A stretch of 64,000 nt of DNA from Lophius americanus (taxonomy: Eukaryota; Chordata; Actinopteri; Lophiiformes; Lophiidae), in the NCBI GenBank assembly GCA_037951165.1, contig JBBDHG010000043.1:2044501-2108500 (forward strand), in the 5' to 3' direction. This document shows, one piece after another, positions 53,745-64,000 of this stretch; position 1 is the stretch's first letter; the number at the start of each line of letters is the position of its first letter. Under the pieces are notes generated by a model. The model had not been told where the DNA came from. It was given only the letters and a program-made list of their open reading frames with translations, and did not search any database. The position numbers were made by a program, and so were the translations under genes.

Positions 53745-53750
53745 TATAAG
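53745..53750 (+). promoter_or_regulatory. mex3a: TATA-like box upstream of mex3a
   Basis: CGGTATAAGAGG in a GC-rich setting. A start near 53775 would give a 5' UTR of about 390 nt. Confidence 0.3.
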
Positions 53751-54162
53751 AGGAGCGCGGCTCAGGGGGGCAGGCGATGAGGTCTTCTTTTCTATAGGTG
53801 ACGTGAGGGAGCCGGGTCTGAGGTGCCACAGCGTCGGGAACCTGAGACGGAATGGTAGAACGGGAGGGCGGCTCGTCTTGTCTCGCTGAGGTGGGGAGCT
53901 GGTGTAAACCAGACTGGGTGGAGCAACACATCTCCCGCCCCATCCGTCGTGCAGACGGCCTTGTGTCCCGTTCGCCCGGAGCTCGGAGAGAGACTACTGT
54001 ACAGAAAGTCTGGCGGATCGAGAGAGTGGGCCGGTCTATGGGAGGGACTAGCGCAAAAGGGGGGACTTGCGAGGAGGAGGGGGTGAGGAGGAGGAGGCGG
54101 CACGGGTGCTATTTCTCCAGTCTCTTTCCCCTGTCTTTGTCTCACACACTCTTTTGTTAGCC

Positions 54163-54580
54163 ATGCCTAGCCTGCTGGTTCTAGCAGGGATCATGGAGAA
54201 AAATGGGGGTTACGGCGGGGATCTGGCCGGCTCCGGTTTCGGAAGCGAAGGTCTCCTCGTGCCGCCCGACGAGGAGGAAGACGACTCCCGTGCCCTCAGG
54301 GTCGCGCTGGGCCAGTTGTCTCTGTTGGGTCTCGGGGAAGGCGAGGACGGCGGCGGAGCCCCAACAACGGGAGTACAGGACCGGAGTAACAACAACAACA
54401 ACCACCACAACCACAGCAACAGCGTCGGCGGCGGAGACACGGCCATCCTGCAGGGGAAGAGCAAGTTGTGCGCCCTGTACGAGAGCTCCTCAAGTGAGAC
54501 GAAGGGACGAGGCTGCAACATAACAGAATGCGTCCCAGTGCCCAGCTCCGAACATGTGGCCGAAATAGTGGGGAGACAAG
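54163..54580 (+). CDS. mex3a: mex3a coding exon 1
   Basis: Residues 1-139 and the first base of G140, ending inside the KH1 GxxG loop (VGRQ/G). Donor CAAG/GTAAAA. A T/C-rich stretch ending TTAG directly precedes the start ATG and looks like an acceptor, so a spliced 5' UTR form is possible. Confidence 0.96.
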
Positions 54581-54906
54581 GTAAAAGCGCTGGCTCGCGA
54601 TTTATTCCCCCTCGAACTTGGGCTTCCATCAGACTAACTGCGCCGCATGATCCGCGCCGGGCTTTGTTTTCGCTTCTCTAAATGTTACCTGGTGTTATTT
54701 GACAAAGAAAAGGGAGTGGTGTGTGTGTGTGTGCTCGCGTGTTTTTGTACTCCCCCGAGACATCAGCTCAGCCTCCCACTTTTTCTGCTCCAATATAGCA
54801 AGTTCTTGCGCGCTGATCATAACACGCCAAGTCTTTTGGTTTGCTCCGGTTTTTTTTGGATGTTGTTTGGAGTGATTTTTTTTTTTTTTCGCACAGAGAC
54901 ACGAGA

Positions 54907-54942
<36 letters not shown>

Positions 54943-57900
54943 AGAGAGCGAGAGCCCCCCGATCTCCACTGGGCGAGTTCTTCCACATCCACGCCATCAA
55001 TGTCAGCACACAGACACACACTGGAGCACGGAGAGCACTTGCTTCCTTTGTCGTCTGAGACGCGCCAGACTGTTCAAAAAGGCAACGTGCGGCGGACGAG
55101 GAGAGGGATATCGTTGACTTTGTGGGGGTTTTTTTAGGGAATGGAGCTAAATTACACATTTGTTCTGAATGGTGGAGGATGTTTCCAAATGTATTCAGCT
55201 GGTTGTTTATGTTGCGCACTGCCCCACTGACATAATTGGACAATAGAGCGAGTGTGTGCCACTTGTTTTGTTTTTTTATGTGCCAAATGTGGCGAGTTGG
55301 AAAGTTCAATTCCAGACGCATTATAGATCCTAGCCTGTTTTTCTCCCACTTGGAGGTTTTTATTTGTTAATTGAACAAAGAGCTGAAGTTGAATGACAGC
55401 AGCTGTCAAACAAAGGTGTGATGGTCAGGGGGTGAGGAGGGGAGGGGAGGGGCGCATGAAGGCAGTGTTGCTGTTTGGCACACGGGATGGCCTTAAATGG
55501 TGACTCAGCTAGAAGTTTCACCAAGACGTGGTTATTCTATATAAAAAAAACACATAACATCCTCTTCTTTGTGATCATTATAATTGAAGTCTTAAAAAAA
55601 AAAAAAAAAAAAAAATCTCTCTTTGTGCTGCAAACATGTTCCACCTCTTTGTCCTCCCACACCAGCGTGGCGAGGATGCGAGTATTTTCGATTGTTGTGG
55701 TGATGTGGATGCAAGGGCAGCGTGCACCTAAAAACTGAATGGGAGTCACACCTTGGAGCTCAATACAAGGGGCCGGTCATTAGCAACAATTCCCTGCACA
55801 GCCTTCGTGCCACATGCTTGTCTGGCAGAAGAGGGAGTAAATGCTGCTCGGGCTGAGTGGAGTGCAAAATCCTGCAGGGTGGGCAAGGCACCACAAACAA
55901 ATACTGGCTTCTTTTGCAACAAATAAAGGGTTCCGAGGAGTTGAGATGACTTCTTCTGCCTCTGCCCTTCTCTCTGGCTACACTGCTGTGGAGATTCACT
56001 TAGTGCTGCTAAGTGCCCTTTGTCTATTATTGTGGGTCCAGCTCTTTAATCCAAAGTGTAAGTTTTGAATTTTAATGGGCTGGGCGAAGACAGCCGGAGG
56101 ATGGTTACAGTGAAGACAAGTGCAGTGCGAGGACCCTTTCGCCCTGACCGAGAAGAAATGCTGATTTGAGGGGATTCGATTCTAGCCGCTTGTTAGCACT
56201 ACATACACACCCCCTTCTTCGCAGCACCGAGCTTCACGGCCCACGTGGTGAATGTAGCTGGCAAACGCAGAATTGTGCCACGAAGAAAGGTTAGATGTGA
56301 TTGTTTTCTCCTGCCAGAGTCGCGGGCTGTGACTCCAGAGGGTGTTTAAGTACGGGTGGCTTTGTTTGGTGTCACAGTACACCTTTACCATTGAAAGACA
56401 GAATGTGTGGCGAGTGACCATTAATTCCTGGTTGAGGTGAATTAATCTTGGCCCGTTTGGTTTAGAGATAATTATTTAATTGATAAGTTAATTTGGACTA
56501 ATTAAAAATATGGAATGTCGCTCAGTAGGAGGAACCGCCCCTTTATCAGTTTCATATGACGCAATGGCCACAAAGAGTTTTCTTCATATTTAGGGTTTGA
56601 GCCGCACTTGAGAGTATCGATATCCTCTGTGCATACCGCTCGTCCAGAGGAAGTGTTCTTGAACAATTTTAGCAGCATCAGAGGGACATTCATCTTCATT
56701 TCAAGGCGTTTTGATACCTGCATCTGTGATTTTCAGATAAGTAAAGCAGTGAGGCACTGTGTAATGTGAAGCACCTGGGCTCGGTAAGATGAGCTGAGAT
56801 ATGTTCACAACTAGACAGATAAGTGCTTTGTTGCTTGTTCAAAAAACAAAACAAAAAAAAACCATCCTCTTGAAAGACAGAGTATAGACGTTTAAGTTGT
56901 CAATAAATATCTCGGAATGGAAGCTGACCCACACAGCGCTCATGTGATTCTTCATGGGATGTGATGTAAACGGCATTTCTATGTCTTTTCTCTCGACTGC
57001 ACTTGTACCTAACAACACTCTGGAATAACGACTGCTTCAAGTCCTGTCCTGTCCCATTAAAATGTCAGGTAATTTGTCATAAAATAACATTAACCTGCAC
57101 TCCCACACATTACGACTCAGCCTTAAAAGCACTAAATAGAATAAACAATTACAAACTGATCAGAAAGCGGGTAGATGTGGAGCAATAAGGGGCCCCAAAA
57201 AACGAAGCACATGTGGGTTTGACTGTTTCGTCTGGTGAGTTCATGGAGGGGGCAGGAAGTGATTGCTCACCAGCATCGGGCAAATATATTGCATATGCTC
57301 AAGCCTTCATAACAGCCATCCCTACGCCTGCTAATAACTCTGCACTATCCACATGCCTCCTCCTAAGATATGCCTCAATTTATAGCCAATAAATAAGTAG
57401 ACTGAAGGAGTACACTAACGTTCAGGTTTCTGGAAATCACATAAATGATGATACCTACTCCCGTGTCAGTAAAATAACACAATAACTCAACTGGTGATAA
57501 TCAGGGAACTGAAATCACAGCTGGGAACAAAGGAGGGAGGATTTGTGTTGCTTTCTCTCGACTCATGAGTTGGAAAATTTATCACATTTCCTTTCTGAAC
57601 ATGTATTTTGGTGTCTCCGCAGGTTGCAAGATCAAAGCCCTGCGAGCCAAAACCAACACCTACATCAAAACCCCCGTGAGAGGAGAAGAGCCTGTCTTCT
57701 TAATAACTGGTCGGAAGGAGGATGTTGCACTGGCCCGCCGTGAAATCATCTCCGCCGCAGAGCACTTCTCCATGCTCCGGGCGTCCCGGAACAAGCTGGG
57801 CGTGTCCTTTAGCGGCTCCCCGCCCACACCTTTGCCAGGTCAGACCACCATTCAGGTGAGAGTGCCATACCGTGTGGTGGGGCTGGTGGTGGGACCTAAA

Positions 57901-58770
57901 GGATCCACCATCAAACGCATCCAGCAGCAAACCTGCACCTACATCGTCACGCCCAGTCGGGACCGTGACCCCGTCTTTGAGATCACGGGGTCACCGAGCA
58001 ACGCAGAGCGGGCTCGCGAGGAGATCGAAGCACACATCGCCTTCCGAACAGGAGGCCTGCATGACCACAATAATGAGAACGACTGTCTGGGCCCAAACGG
58101 CGGGAGCAGCCCAGCGGGCAGCAGCGGTGGTCTGGAGAGCCGGCTACAGCAGGTGTGGGGGCTGCAGGGGGGACAGCGCAAGCCTCTCACCAGCAGCTAC
58201 CGCCAGAACTTCTCAGATGCCATGGTGGGAGTGGGAGTGGGAGGCGAGGGAGGAGGAATCTACAACAAGGGCAACTTCTCCAGTTCTGGAGAGAAGCCCT
58301 GCTCTTATTTTGGATCCGAGGGTACCCAGAGCTGGGGCGACCCCGACTACCCCAAACAGGTGGCCTTCTACGCCCAGCAGCGATCCAAGAGCTTTGGCGG
58401 CCTCTCACTCCCCCTGACCAGACTCTCCCCCGGCTTACCCGAGCCTTGTGGAGGTGGAAGCACCAACAACTCTTCAGTCACCAGCATTGTGCCCGTAGCC
58501 AGCTCACCTCATGCCCAGGCCCGCCGCGCCCACAGCGAGCCCACTTCAGCTGGCGAGGGTTTCCCGGGCCGTCTGCCGGTGCCGGACTCGCCACCGGCCA
58601 CTGTGCGGGACTGCATGACCTGCTTTGAAAGCAAAGTGACGGCTGCCTTGGTGCCCTGTGGCCATAACCTCTTCTGCATGGAGTGTGCCATCCGAATCTG
58701 TGAGCTCAACCACCCAGAGTGCCCCGTGTGCCACACCCAGGTCACACAGGCCATCCGAATATTCTCTTAA
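54163..58770 (+). CDS. mex3a: Mex-3 RNA-binding family member A, spliced CDS span
   Basis: Post-transcriptional regulator that binds mRNA 3' UTRs through two KH domains and carries a RING E3-ligase domain. Two exons join in frame (418 + 1148 nt) to give 521 residues (human MEX3A 520). Seen in order: N-terminus MPSLLVLAGIMEKNGG, matching the MEX3A start; an acidic/low-complexity region with an N/H run (76-86); KH1 about 120-190 with the GxxG loop GRQG (137-140); KH2 about 216-280 with GPKG (230-233); a serine/glycine-rich linker with RRAHSEP (440-446), resembling a 14-3-3 site; and a C3HC4 RING at 470-510 (CMTC, CGH, CMEC, CPVC) ending AIRIFS. Upstream in-frame ATG 54067 is rejected because homology begins at 54163. 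Divergent from lmna, as in human. Confidence 0.97.
54581..57622 (+). other. mex3a: mex3a intron 1
   Basis: 3042 bp, phase 1, GT-AG (acceptor TCTCCGCAG). It contains a GA microsatellite (54910-54940), A-runs near 55595, and no recognised gene or transposon. Confidence 0.9.
54910..54940. repeat. (GA)n microsatellite
   Basis: GA run at the start of mex3a intron 1. Confidence 0.9.
57623..58770 (+). CDS. mex3a: mex3a coding exon 2
   Basis: Completes G140 and encodes residues 141-521: the rest of KH1 (CKIKALRAKTNTYIKTP), KH2 (PYRVVGLVVGPKGSTIKRI), the low-complexity linker and the RING finger. Stop TAA 58768-58770. Confidence 0.97.
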
Positions 58771-59392
58771 AGAACCACGCCAGTTTCTATCATTTGTTTT
58801 GTCAGTGTTTGTTCGATAATTATTTACTGTTCTTATGATTATTATTATTATAATACACATTTTTGTTTTTCAGAAAAATTTAAAAAAACAATCAAGCAGA
58901 TATTTTAGAAGGCACTGCTTGCTTTACTAAAAAGTATAAGAAATATTTTTAAGTTTTTCTTTTATATATATATGCATATATATTTTATAAAAGTTTTGTT
59001 TATAAGAGAAGTATAGTACCTTGCATTTTCAGTTTTTTGACTGCTGCCGTCGTTCATTCATGGATCGCGGCAGAGGTAGACAGTAATGTGAACATTTTAT
59101 TATTCAAATTTTTTATTTTACCATGAAGTGGGTTTATATTGAAGGAAGATGATTGTCGAGGCACCCAATCTGCACCTGACTGTTCTAGAAAGTCAAAGTT
59201 GTTATTAGAAGGGAAAAAAAATAGAATTTTCATTGCACCTTACAATCATCATGGTCTAAAATAGGATTTCAATCATACTCTGAAATGTTGGGAGCTGATG
59301 TGAAAGTAAATTCAGCCTTTGGGTTTTACTGTGATTTGAAAAAAAAAAAAAAAACTGGTCCAAAATAGAGGAGTTATCCAAATGAAAATGTG

Positions 59393-59398
59393 AATAAA
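59393..59398 (+). terminator. mex3a: mex3a poly(A) signal, proximal
   Basis: GTGAATAAATTGG followed by a GTCTTGTGATCTTT-type GU-rich segment. Confidence 0.5.
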
Positions 59399-59914
59399 TT
59401 GGTTCTAGTCAAAGTCTTGTGATCTTTATAAGAAAACAAAAGGCATCCCTTATTTTAATTTTTGTACCTTAAAGTCTTATGAACCACCTTCGAGGGGCAG
59501 GACGCTAGATATTTGATTTGGAGTAATCGGTTACACCTTTTATTGGTTCCATTTCTCAAATGATGGAGGAGAAGCTGCAGAAATTATCAGAAATTTGTTC
59601 TTTCCTAGAGCCACTGATTACACTTTGGTCACTGCAGTTTGTTGAAAAGATTCAGTAATGCTTGCTCCTCGTGGCACTTGAAAAGCATGTGGTTCCTCGG
59701 TTGGCTTAAAGCACTGATTTAATTTGTGAGGCCGAAAGCCTTGGAATTCATCCAGTTGGCTAGTTCTCGATATCTGTCTCCCCGATGGACTTGTTTCAAA
59801 GCCACCGTAACCGCGTTTTATTGTATTGTGTGGTCATTTGGCCACAGTCGCCGAACAATATAGGACACAGCCAGAGCCCCAGTCGTCATGCGTTTCTCTG
59901 AGGTGAGCACTGTA

Positions 59915-59920
59915 AATAAA
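59915..59920 (+). terminator. mex3a: mex3a poly(A) signal, distal
   Basis: CTGTAAATAAAG. The signal overlaps a Pumilio-type TGTAAATA (59911-59918). Confidence 0.5.
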
Positions 59921-59940
59921 GAGGAGAATTAGAATGTGGA

Positions 59941-62900
59941 CAGAAGCCGAGTGAAAGTGTAAAACCTGCCCTAAATCAGCAGCAGACTCAGATTTAAATA
60001 GTTGACACTGTAAAATGTCCGAAATCAGTAATCCCTATTCCGCGTCCCCACATCCAGCAGCATCTCTGAGGGGACAGCTGTCGCCACTGTAATTAGCAGG
60101 ACTGTACAGGAGCAGGTGTTTCACGGCCCACTGTGGCTGTGACCCCAACTTCGAGGTCTGGCCTGGCCCCCTTTCTTTCTCGCTTTTCTTTGGCTTTTAT
60201 TTCTCCCCCTGCTTACAGTTCGATCGTTTGCTTTTGAAGGCGGCTCTGAGTGGGGCATATTGTCTGGGCCCAGTTGCGGCGTGGGCTGCAGAGCCCTCGG
60301 ACACGGCCTGGATCCACTCATTGATAATTAGGCAAATGGGTTGGTCCAGGTGCGGACTCTGGAGCTGTGTCGGGGGGTACGGCAGGATCCCGCAGCGAGC
60401 CCCTTACTGCCCCACCCCACTGTTGCAGACAGAGAGGGGGCTGTATGGTCTGGATGCGGCTGGGCAAAAAGGACCCCCTCCTTCCACTCTTACCCCGTCC
60501 TCCCCCTTTCCTTCTTCTTTTTCTGTTGCTCTGAGCTATCCCCACCGAGGAGAGGGGGCCTCTTTTGTCCCAAAACACACACACACACACACACACACGC
60601 ACAAAATTTGAAAGACACTAGCTGAATTGGCAGCGTTGTTGAAATGAGGGGAGGCTTAGCAGCCAAATAAATTAACTACAGTTGTAAGGAGCTACAGCAG
60701 TTACCTGTTTTCAACAATTATTGCTAGTTGATTTGGAGAAAATGATGAAAATAAAAAAATCCTTTCCGTCGGGGTGCAGCATAAACCCGCCTGCACTGCT
60801 CTGATATTTGGATGTGGCTCTGATGGTGCGACATCACCAGCACAGATTGTGTCCGCTTGCTACTGTATGGGACATCCTGCAGCTGCCCCTTCACTTTGGA
60901 CATCGGGGCGTCAGCCAGTGGTGCCCCCCCACCCCCCTCTTGCTTTGAGCTTGAAGAATGAAATCATACAATTGTAATTGGCAGGAAAGCAGGGAAACGC
61001 CCCATTTAACCAGCACTCATGCTGAATCAAATTACACACCCTCTGCGTCTGCCTTAGCCCCTGCCTAGGGATTTCAGAGGGGCTGGGGGAGAGTGAATGG
61101 GGGTAGGGATTAAAGCTGTTGAATGATGGGAGGTGGGAGGGGCAGGGGGTATTTTGGCTGGAGAAAGAAAAAAAAAAAGAAAACTTGCAGCAATTGTATT
61201 GATGATTCAAGTCTTGCGGTGGGTTTTGTGTCGCTGTCACATGTGGGCTAGCGGCGCTGACGGGGAACCCTGGTGATTCAGCAGGTCTCTCTTAGCTCCC
61301 TGGTGCTCAAGGACAATTCAACTCGACTTCTGTCCCAAAAAATAATCAACAGTTACAAATTTTGTCTTCTAGGACATAAAGGTCCCTCTTTTTTAAAAAA
61401 AAAAAAGGGGGGGGGGAAAGCAAACTTGCATTACACGCGGAATGCAGGGAAAGCACTGCACTTGCAAAAAAGAAGCTCCTTGAAATCTATCAGTAGAAAT
61501 AATAATAAAGAAAAGTCGTGTTTTTATGGCTGGAGACATTGCACAATGGTTTGGCCTCAGCTTTCAATGTCAAATTCAAGGCAGTGTGACGCTGTTCTTT
61601 GAACGTAGTATTTTTGTTTCTGCCTTAACGTTTTTTATGAAAATATTGCCATATTGCTGGCGTACAAGGTAGCAACTTTAGCCTTTTGATAGAAATCGTT
61701 TTAGGGGGCAATACTGAGTAATTATTTTTCCAGAAAAACAATTGTGAATCAAAACTGTTTGGATGGGGTTTGAACCAATTAGGCTCTTAAAACACTTTAC
61801 TTAAAATACAAAAGGAGAGCACCTTATTTGAAAAAAGAAATGCGCATTTGATTAAAACCAAACAGACCAGTGATGGTGAAATATGTTTCATAAGATTTGA
61901 AAAACATGCACATAAGGATTCCCTATCATTTTTTTTATTTCTTTTTGTATTATGGTGGTTCTTGTTTTTGATACTCCAGTAGTACTAGTGGTATTTGGGA
62001 GAGTTCTCATCCCTTTAGTCAATGCTAATGGCTTGGTTGAGTTTTGCACTGGTTTAATGATGAGAGGGCTCAGCTTATTGGAAATTCTCCTCGTTTGGAC
62101 GGTTAATGAGTATTGTACTTTATGGGAGACGACTCTGAGCATTTATGTAAATACAGTATTTGTATTGATTATGAACATCCAGACAAAGGCCTGCTTAAAG
62201 TGAGATTTTGTTTATTTTTCACAAACTGAAGGTGTCATTGTCAAATGTTTTTAGGGAGAGTAAATCTTTTATATATGCGCCCCGTCATCCCTTTGACTAT
62301 TATAGTATATTACATAGATCATAACATGGAAGAAAAATTTTATTTAAACTGATTAACTAAGTATTTCATCCAAATATATAGATAAGAAATTAACCAGACA
62401 CAAACTATAAACTGTAATAATGAATATCCTTTATGGGGCCGTTAATGTATAAATCCAATCGCAGGTGAAAACTCGAATGAATAGTACTTGTAATAACCGA
62501 ACCCCCGATGAATAAATCCGTTTTTATGTATATTAGGATGAAAAGCAATAATAGGACTATACTGGGACAATAAACAGGGGAGCCAGCCTCAAGACGTCTC
62601 TGAATAATACTCTTTTCAGAAATGTACCTTGGTATTAGGATGATACTGTTGCATCTCTGCCTCATATCTGCTTTTTTTTTTTTTTTTAAATCTGTATGGA
62701 ATCATTCCAGTGTAGACAGAGAGAGATAATTAATTAGTAAACAGCTTCAGGATGAGTAATTGTTCTTGTGTTCATCAGGGTCTTAGTCTTTTTTAGTTGT
62801 TGTATTGACTATAAATCAGATTGCAGGGTGGCGTGTTGAACCTATGGATTCCTTCTCCCGGGGAGACCTGAAATGAGAGAAGTGCTCATTTTCTAGGACT

Positions 62901-64000
62901 TGTATGGGAAACTCAAAGGTGCTGTTCAGAGTGATCACTCAAGGGCGCACAAACAAGACCTGAGTGTGAGCGCCGAGGTGTGTCCGGTTTGTTGAAAAGC
63001 AGGGGATGCTGACTTTATTTATAACAGACTGATGTCTTGAAGGCTTTGCTCTAGAACGTACCCACAGCAGCAAGAGAGGTAGAGCGTAGGACAAAGAACA
63101 GTTTGACGTACAGGACCGGTCACTAATGTGTGGCAATGTTGTGCATGTGAGGAGCTTTGATTCTTCACACTCATTCTTGTTTAGCATACATACATGGGTA
63201 CTATTGGGACTTAAAGCCTATCTTAAGGAGGACTTGTGTTTATATGAGGACTTCACTGATTTCATGGCCCTTTTTGATAACTTTTTTTTTTTTTGTGTGT
63301 GTTTTTTGAAAGAAAAAGGTCAGACATAGCCAAAGAACAAAATACAGGAAGAGGACACGAGTTCCCCTATCGTTTGAGATTATTTATATTGCTTGGTTTA
63401 GAGTTTATGACATGACGACTTTTAGAGAAATATATTGCCCCCGCCCCCCGAAAATTCTTCTCCATTGATGTCAATGAAATGAAGGCTGCGGTGTAAGATA
63501 AGTAATATATAATAACAGTAGAGGGGCGCACTTACATAGTTCTCCCCAATGAGACCAGCTTAAAGCACATACCGCCACTTAGCCCTTTTCTATTGTCTCT
63601 GTTGGTTTTTGTGAGGAAAAACAGTCTGAAGAATGTTTTAATCATTCTGAAAAACTTGACCAATATGGAGAAGCTGACAAAGAGAAGGGACTGCCCGAGT
63701 AACTAAAAAGCAGACTGAAGGAATTGTGTTGACAATGACAAACCAGTAAACATCCAGGCTAATTGTATGAGCCTCAGAGGGATTAGGTTTAGATGTAAAC
63801 ATGGTGATGGTGTGATAGTAAAGAGGAACACTGTGGTTTTTAGTTGACATCATTTAGAGAGACATTAACTGTATCCCTAAGTTTAACTGCATGTTAGTAA
63901 AAAATATAGTACAGTAGGTAAGATTTATCAAAAAAAAAAAAATGTTAAGATCGCGTAAACAGTTCATCAGCCTGGTACCTGAAGTGTATAAAAAGCTTTA
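59941..64000. other. downstream of mex3a, no gene recognised
   Basis: Contains a CA microsatellite (60569-60598), homopolymer runs and several AATAAA motifs. ORFs are short and unlike known proteins. Part could be an extended mex3a 3' UTR. Confidence 0.6.
60569..60598. repeat. (CA)n microsatellite
   Basis: Uninterrupted CA run. Confidence 0.9.

Larger units (their letters stand above)
53080..54700 (+). promoter_or_regulatory. mex3a: mex3a CpG-rich promoter and 5' UTR region
   Basis: CpG frequency rises sharply from 53090 (for example GGCGCGCAACGAGCGGCCG) and stays high through coding exon 1. A TATA-like TATAAG lies at 53745-53750, and the 5' UTR would follow to 54162. The CpG-island character suggests broad initiation. 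Confidence 0.55.
58771..59940 (+). other. mex3a: mex3a 3' UTR (inferred)
   Basis: AT-rich with AU-rich stretches (TATATATATGCATATATATT near 58970) and poly(A) signals at 59393-59398 and 59915-59920. MEX3-family 3' UTRs are long in vertebrates, so it may extend further. Further AATAAA motifs occur at 60665 and 62514. Confidence 0.6.

Noticed and set aside
54695..55321. 208-codon minus-strand ORF in mex3a intron 1
   Set aside because: Runs through a (GA)n microsatellite and poly-T, with low-complexity sequence and no homology.
57872..58628. Several 100-180-codon ORFs within mex3a exon 2
   Set aside because: Alternative frames of the GC-rich KH/RING exon.
61952..62203. 83-codon hydrophobic ORF downstream of mex3a
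   Set aside because: T-rich sequence yields V/L/I codons. More likely extended 3' UTR or intergenic DNA.

Overview
The window is vertebrate nuclear DNA, almost certainly from a ray-finned (teleost) fish. Its genes are split by GT-AG introns and its spacers are full of CA/TG microsatellites, minisatellites and decayed fish-type transposons. There are no bacterial operons, CRISPR arrays or phage genes. Only two protein-coding genes can be supported, and both are recognised with near certainty: lmna (prelamin A, minus strand) and mex3a (RNA-binding RING protein, plus strand). They lie head to head, the same arrangement as human LMNA and MEX3A, so this is a conserved syntenic block.

Layout. 1-865 looks like the 3' UTR end of an unidentified plus-strand gene (poly(A) signal at 839). 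It meets the 3' end of lmna tail to tail (lmna poly(A) signal at 921-926 on the minus strand). lmna then runs leftwards from 34112 (ATG) to 3104 (stop) in 12 coding exons. Exons 2-6, 8 and 9 have exactly the lengths of the human exons (157, 126, 171, 126, 221, 108, 120). The spliced product is 654 residues: short head, coiled-coil rod, NLS linker, Ig-fold tail and a CaaX box CSIM. A strong splice acceptor at 34156 and a donor at 35804 suggest a non-coding first exon near 35.8-36.1 kb. Intron 1 is about 21 kb and holds most of the repeats.

36.1-53.1 kb is intergenic. It holds a 24-bp minisatellite with a higher-order period (43.75-45.06 kb), Tc1/mariner and LINE remnants, a TA-rich inverted-repeat element at 47.3 kb, G-rich tracts, an array of nuclear-receptor half-sites at 50.37 kb, and four diverged copies of a roughly 300-bp unit at 51.7-52.9 kb. 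mex3a follows: a CpG-rich promoter region, coding exon 1 (54163-54580), a 3-kb intron and coding exon 2 (57623-58770), giving a 521-residue protein with two KH domains and a C3HC4 RING finger. Its 3' UTR has poly(A) signals at 59393 and 59915. No gene was recognised from about 59.9 kb to the end.

The two genes are unrelated in function: one builds the nuclear lamina, the other controls mRNAs after transcription. No new biological system was found. The points most worth checking are in lmna (a diverged ZMPSTE24 cleavage site, an expanded NLS linker, a possible lamin C-like read-through form next to a LINE-derived poly(A) signal) and in the non-coding repeats (two minisatellites, the 300-bp array beside mex3a, and an unnamed dispersed family in lmna introns).
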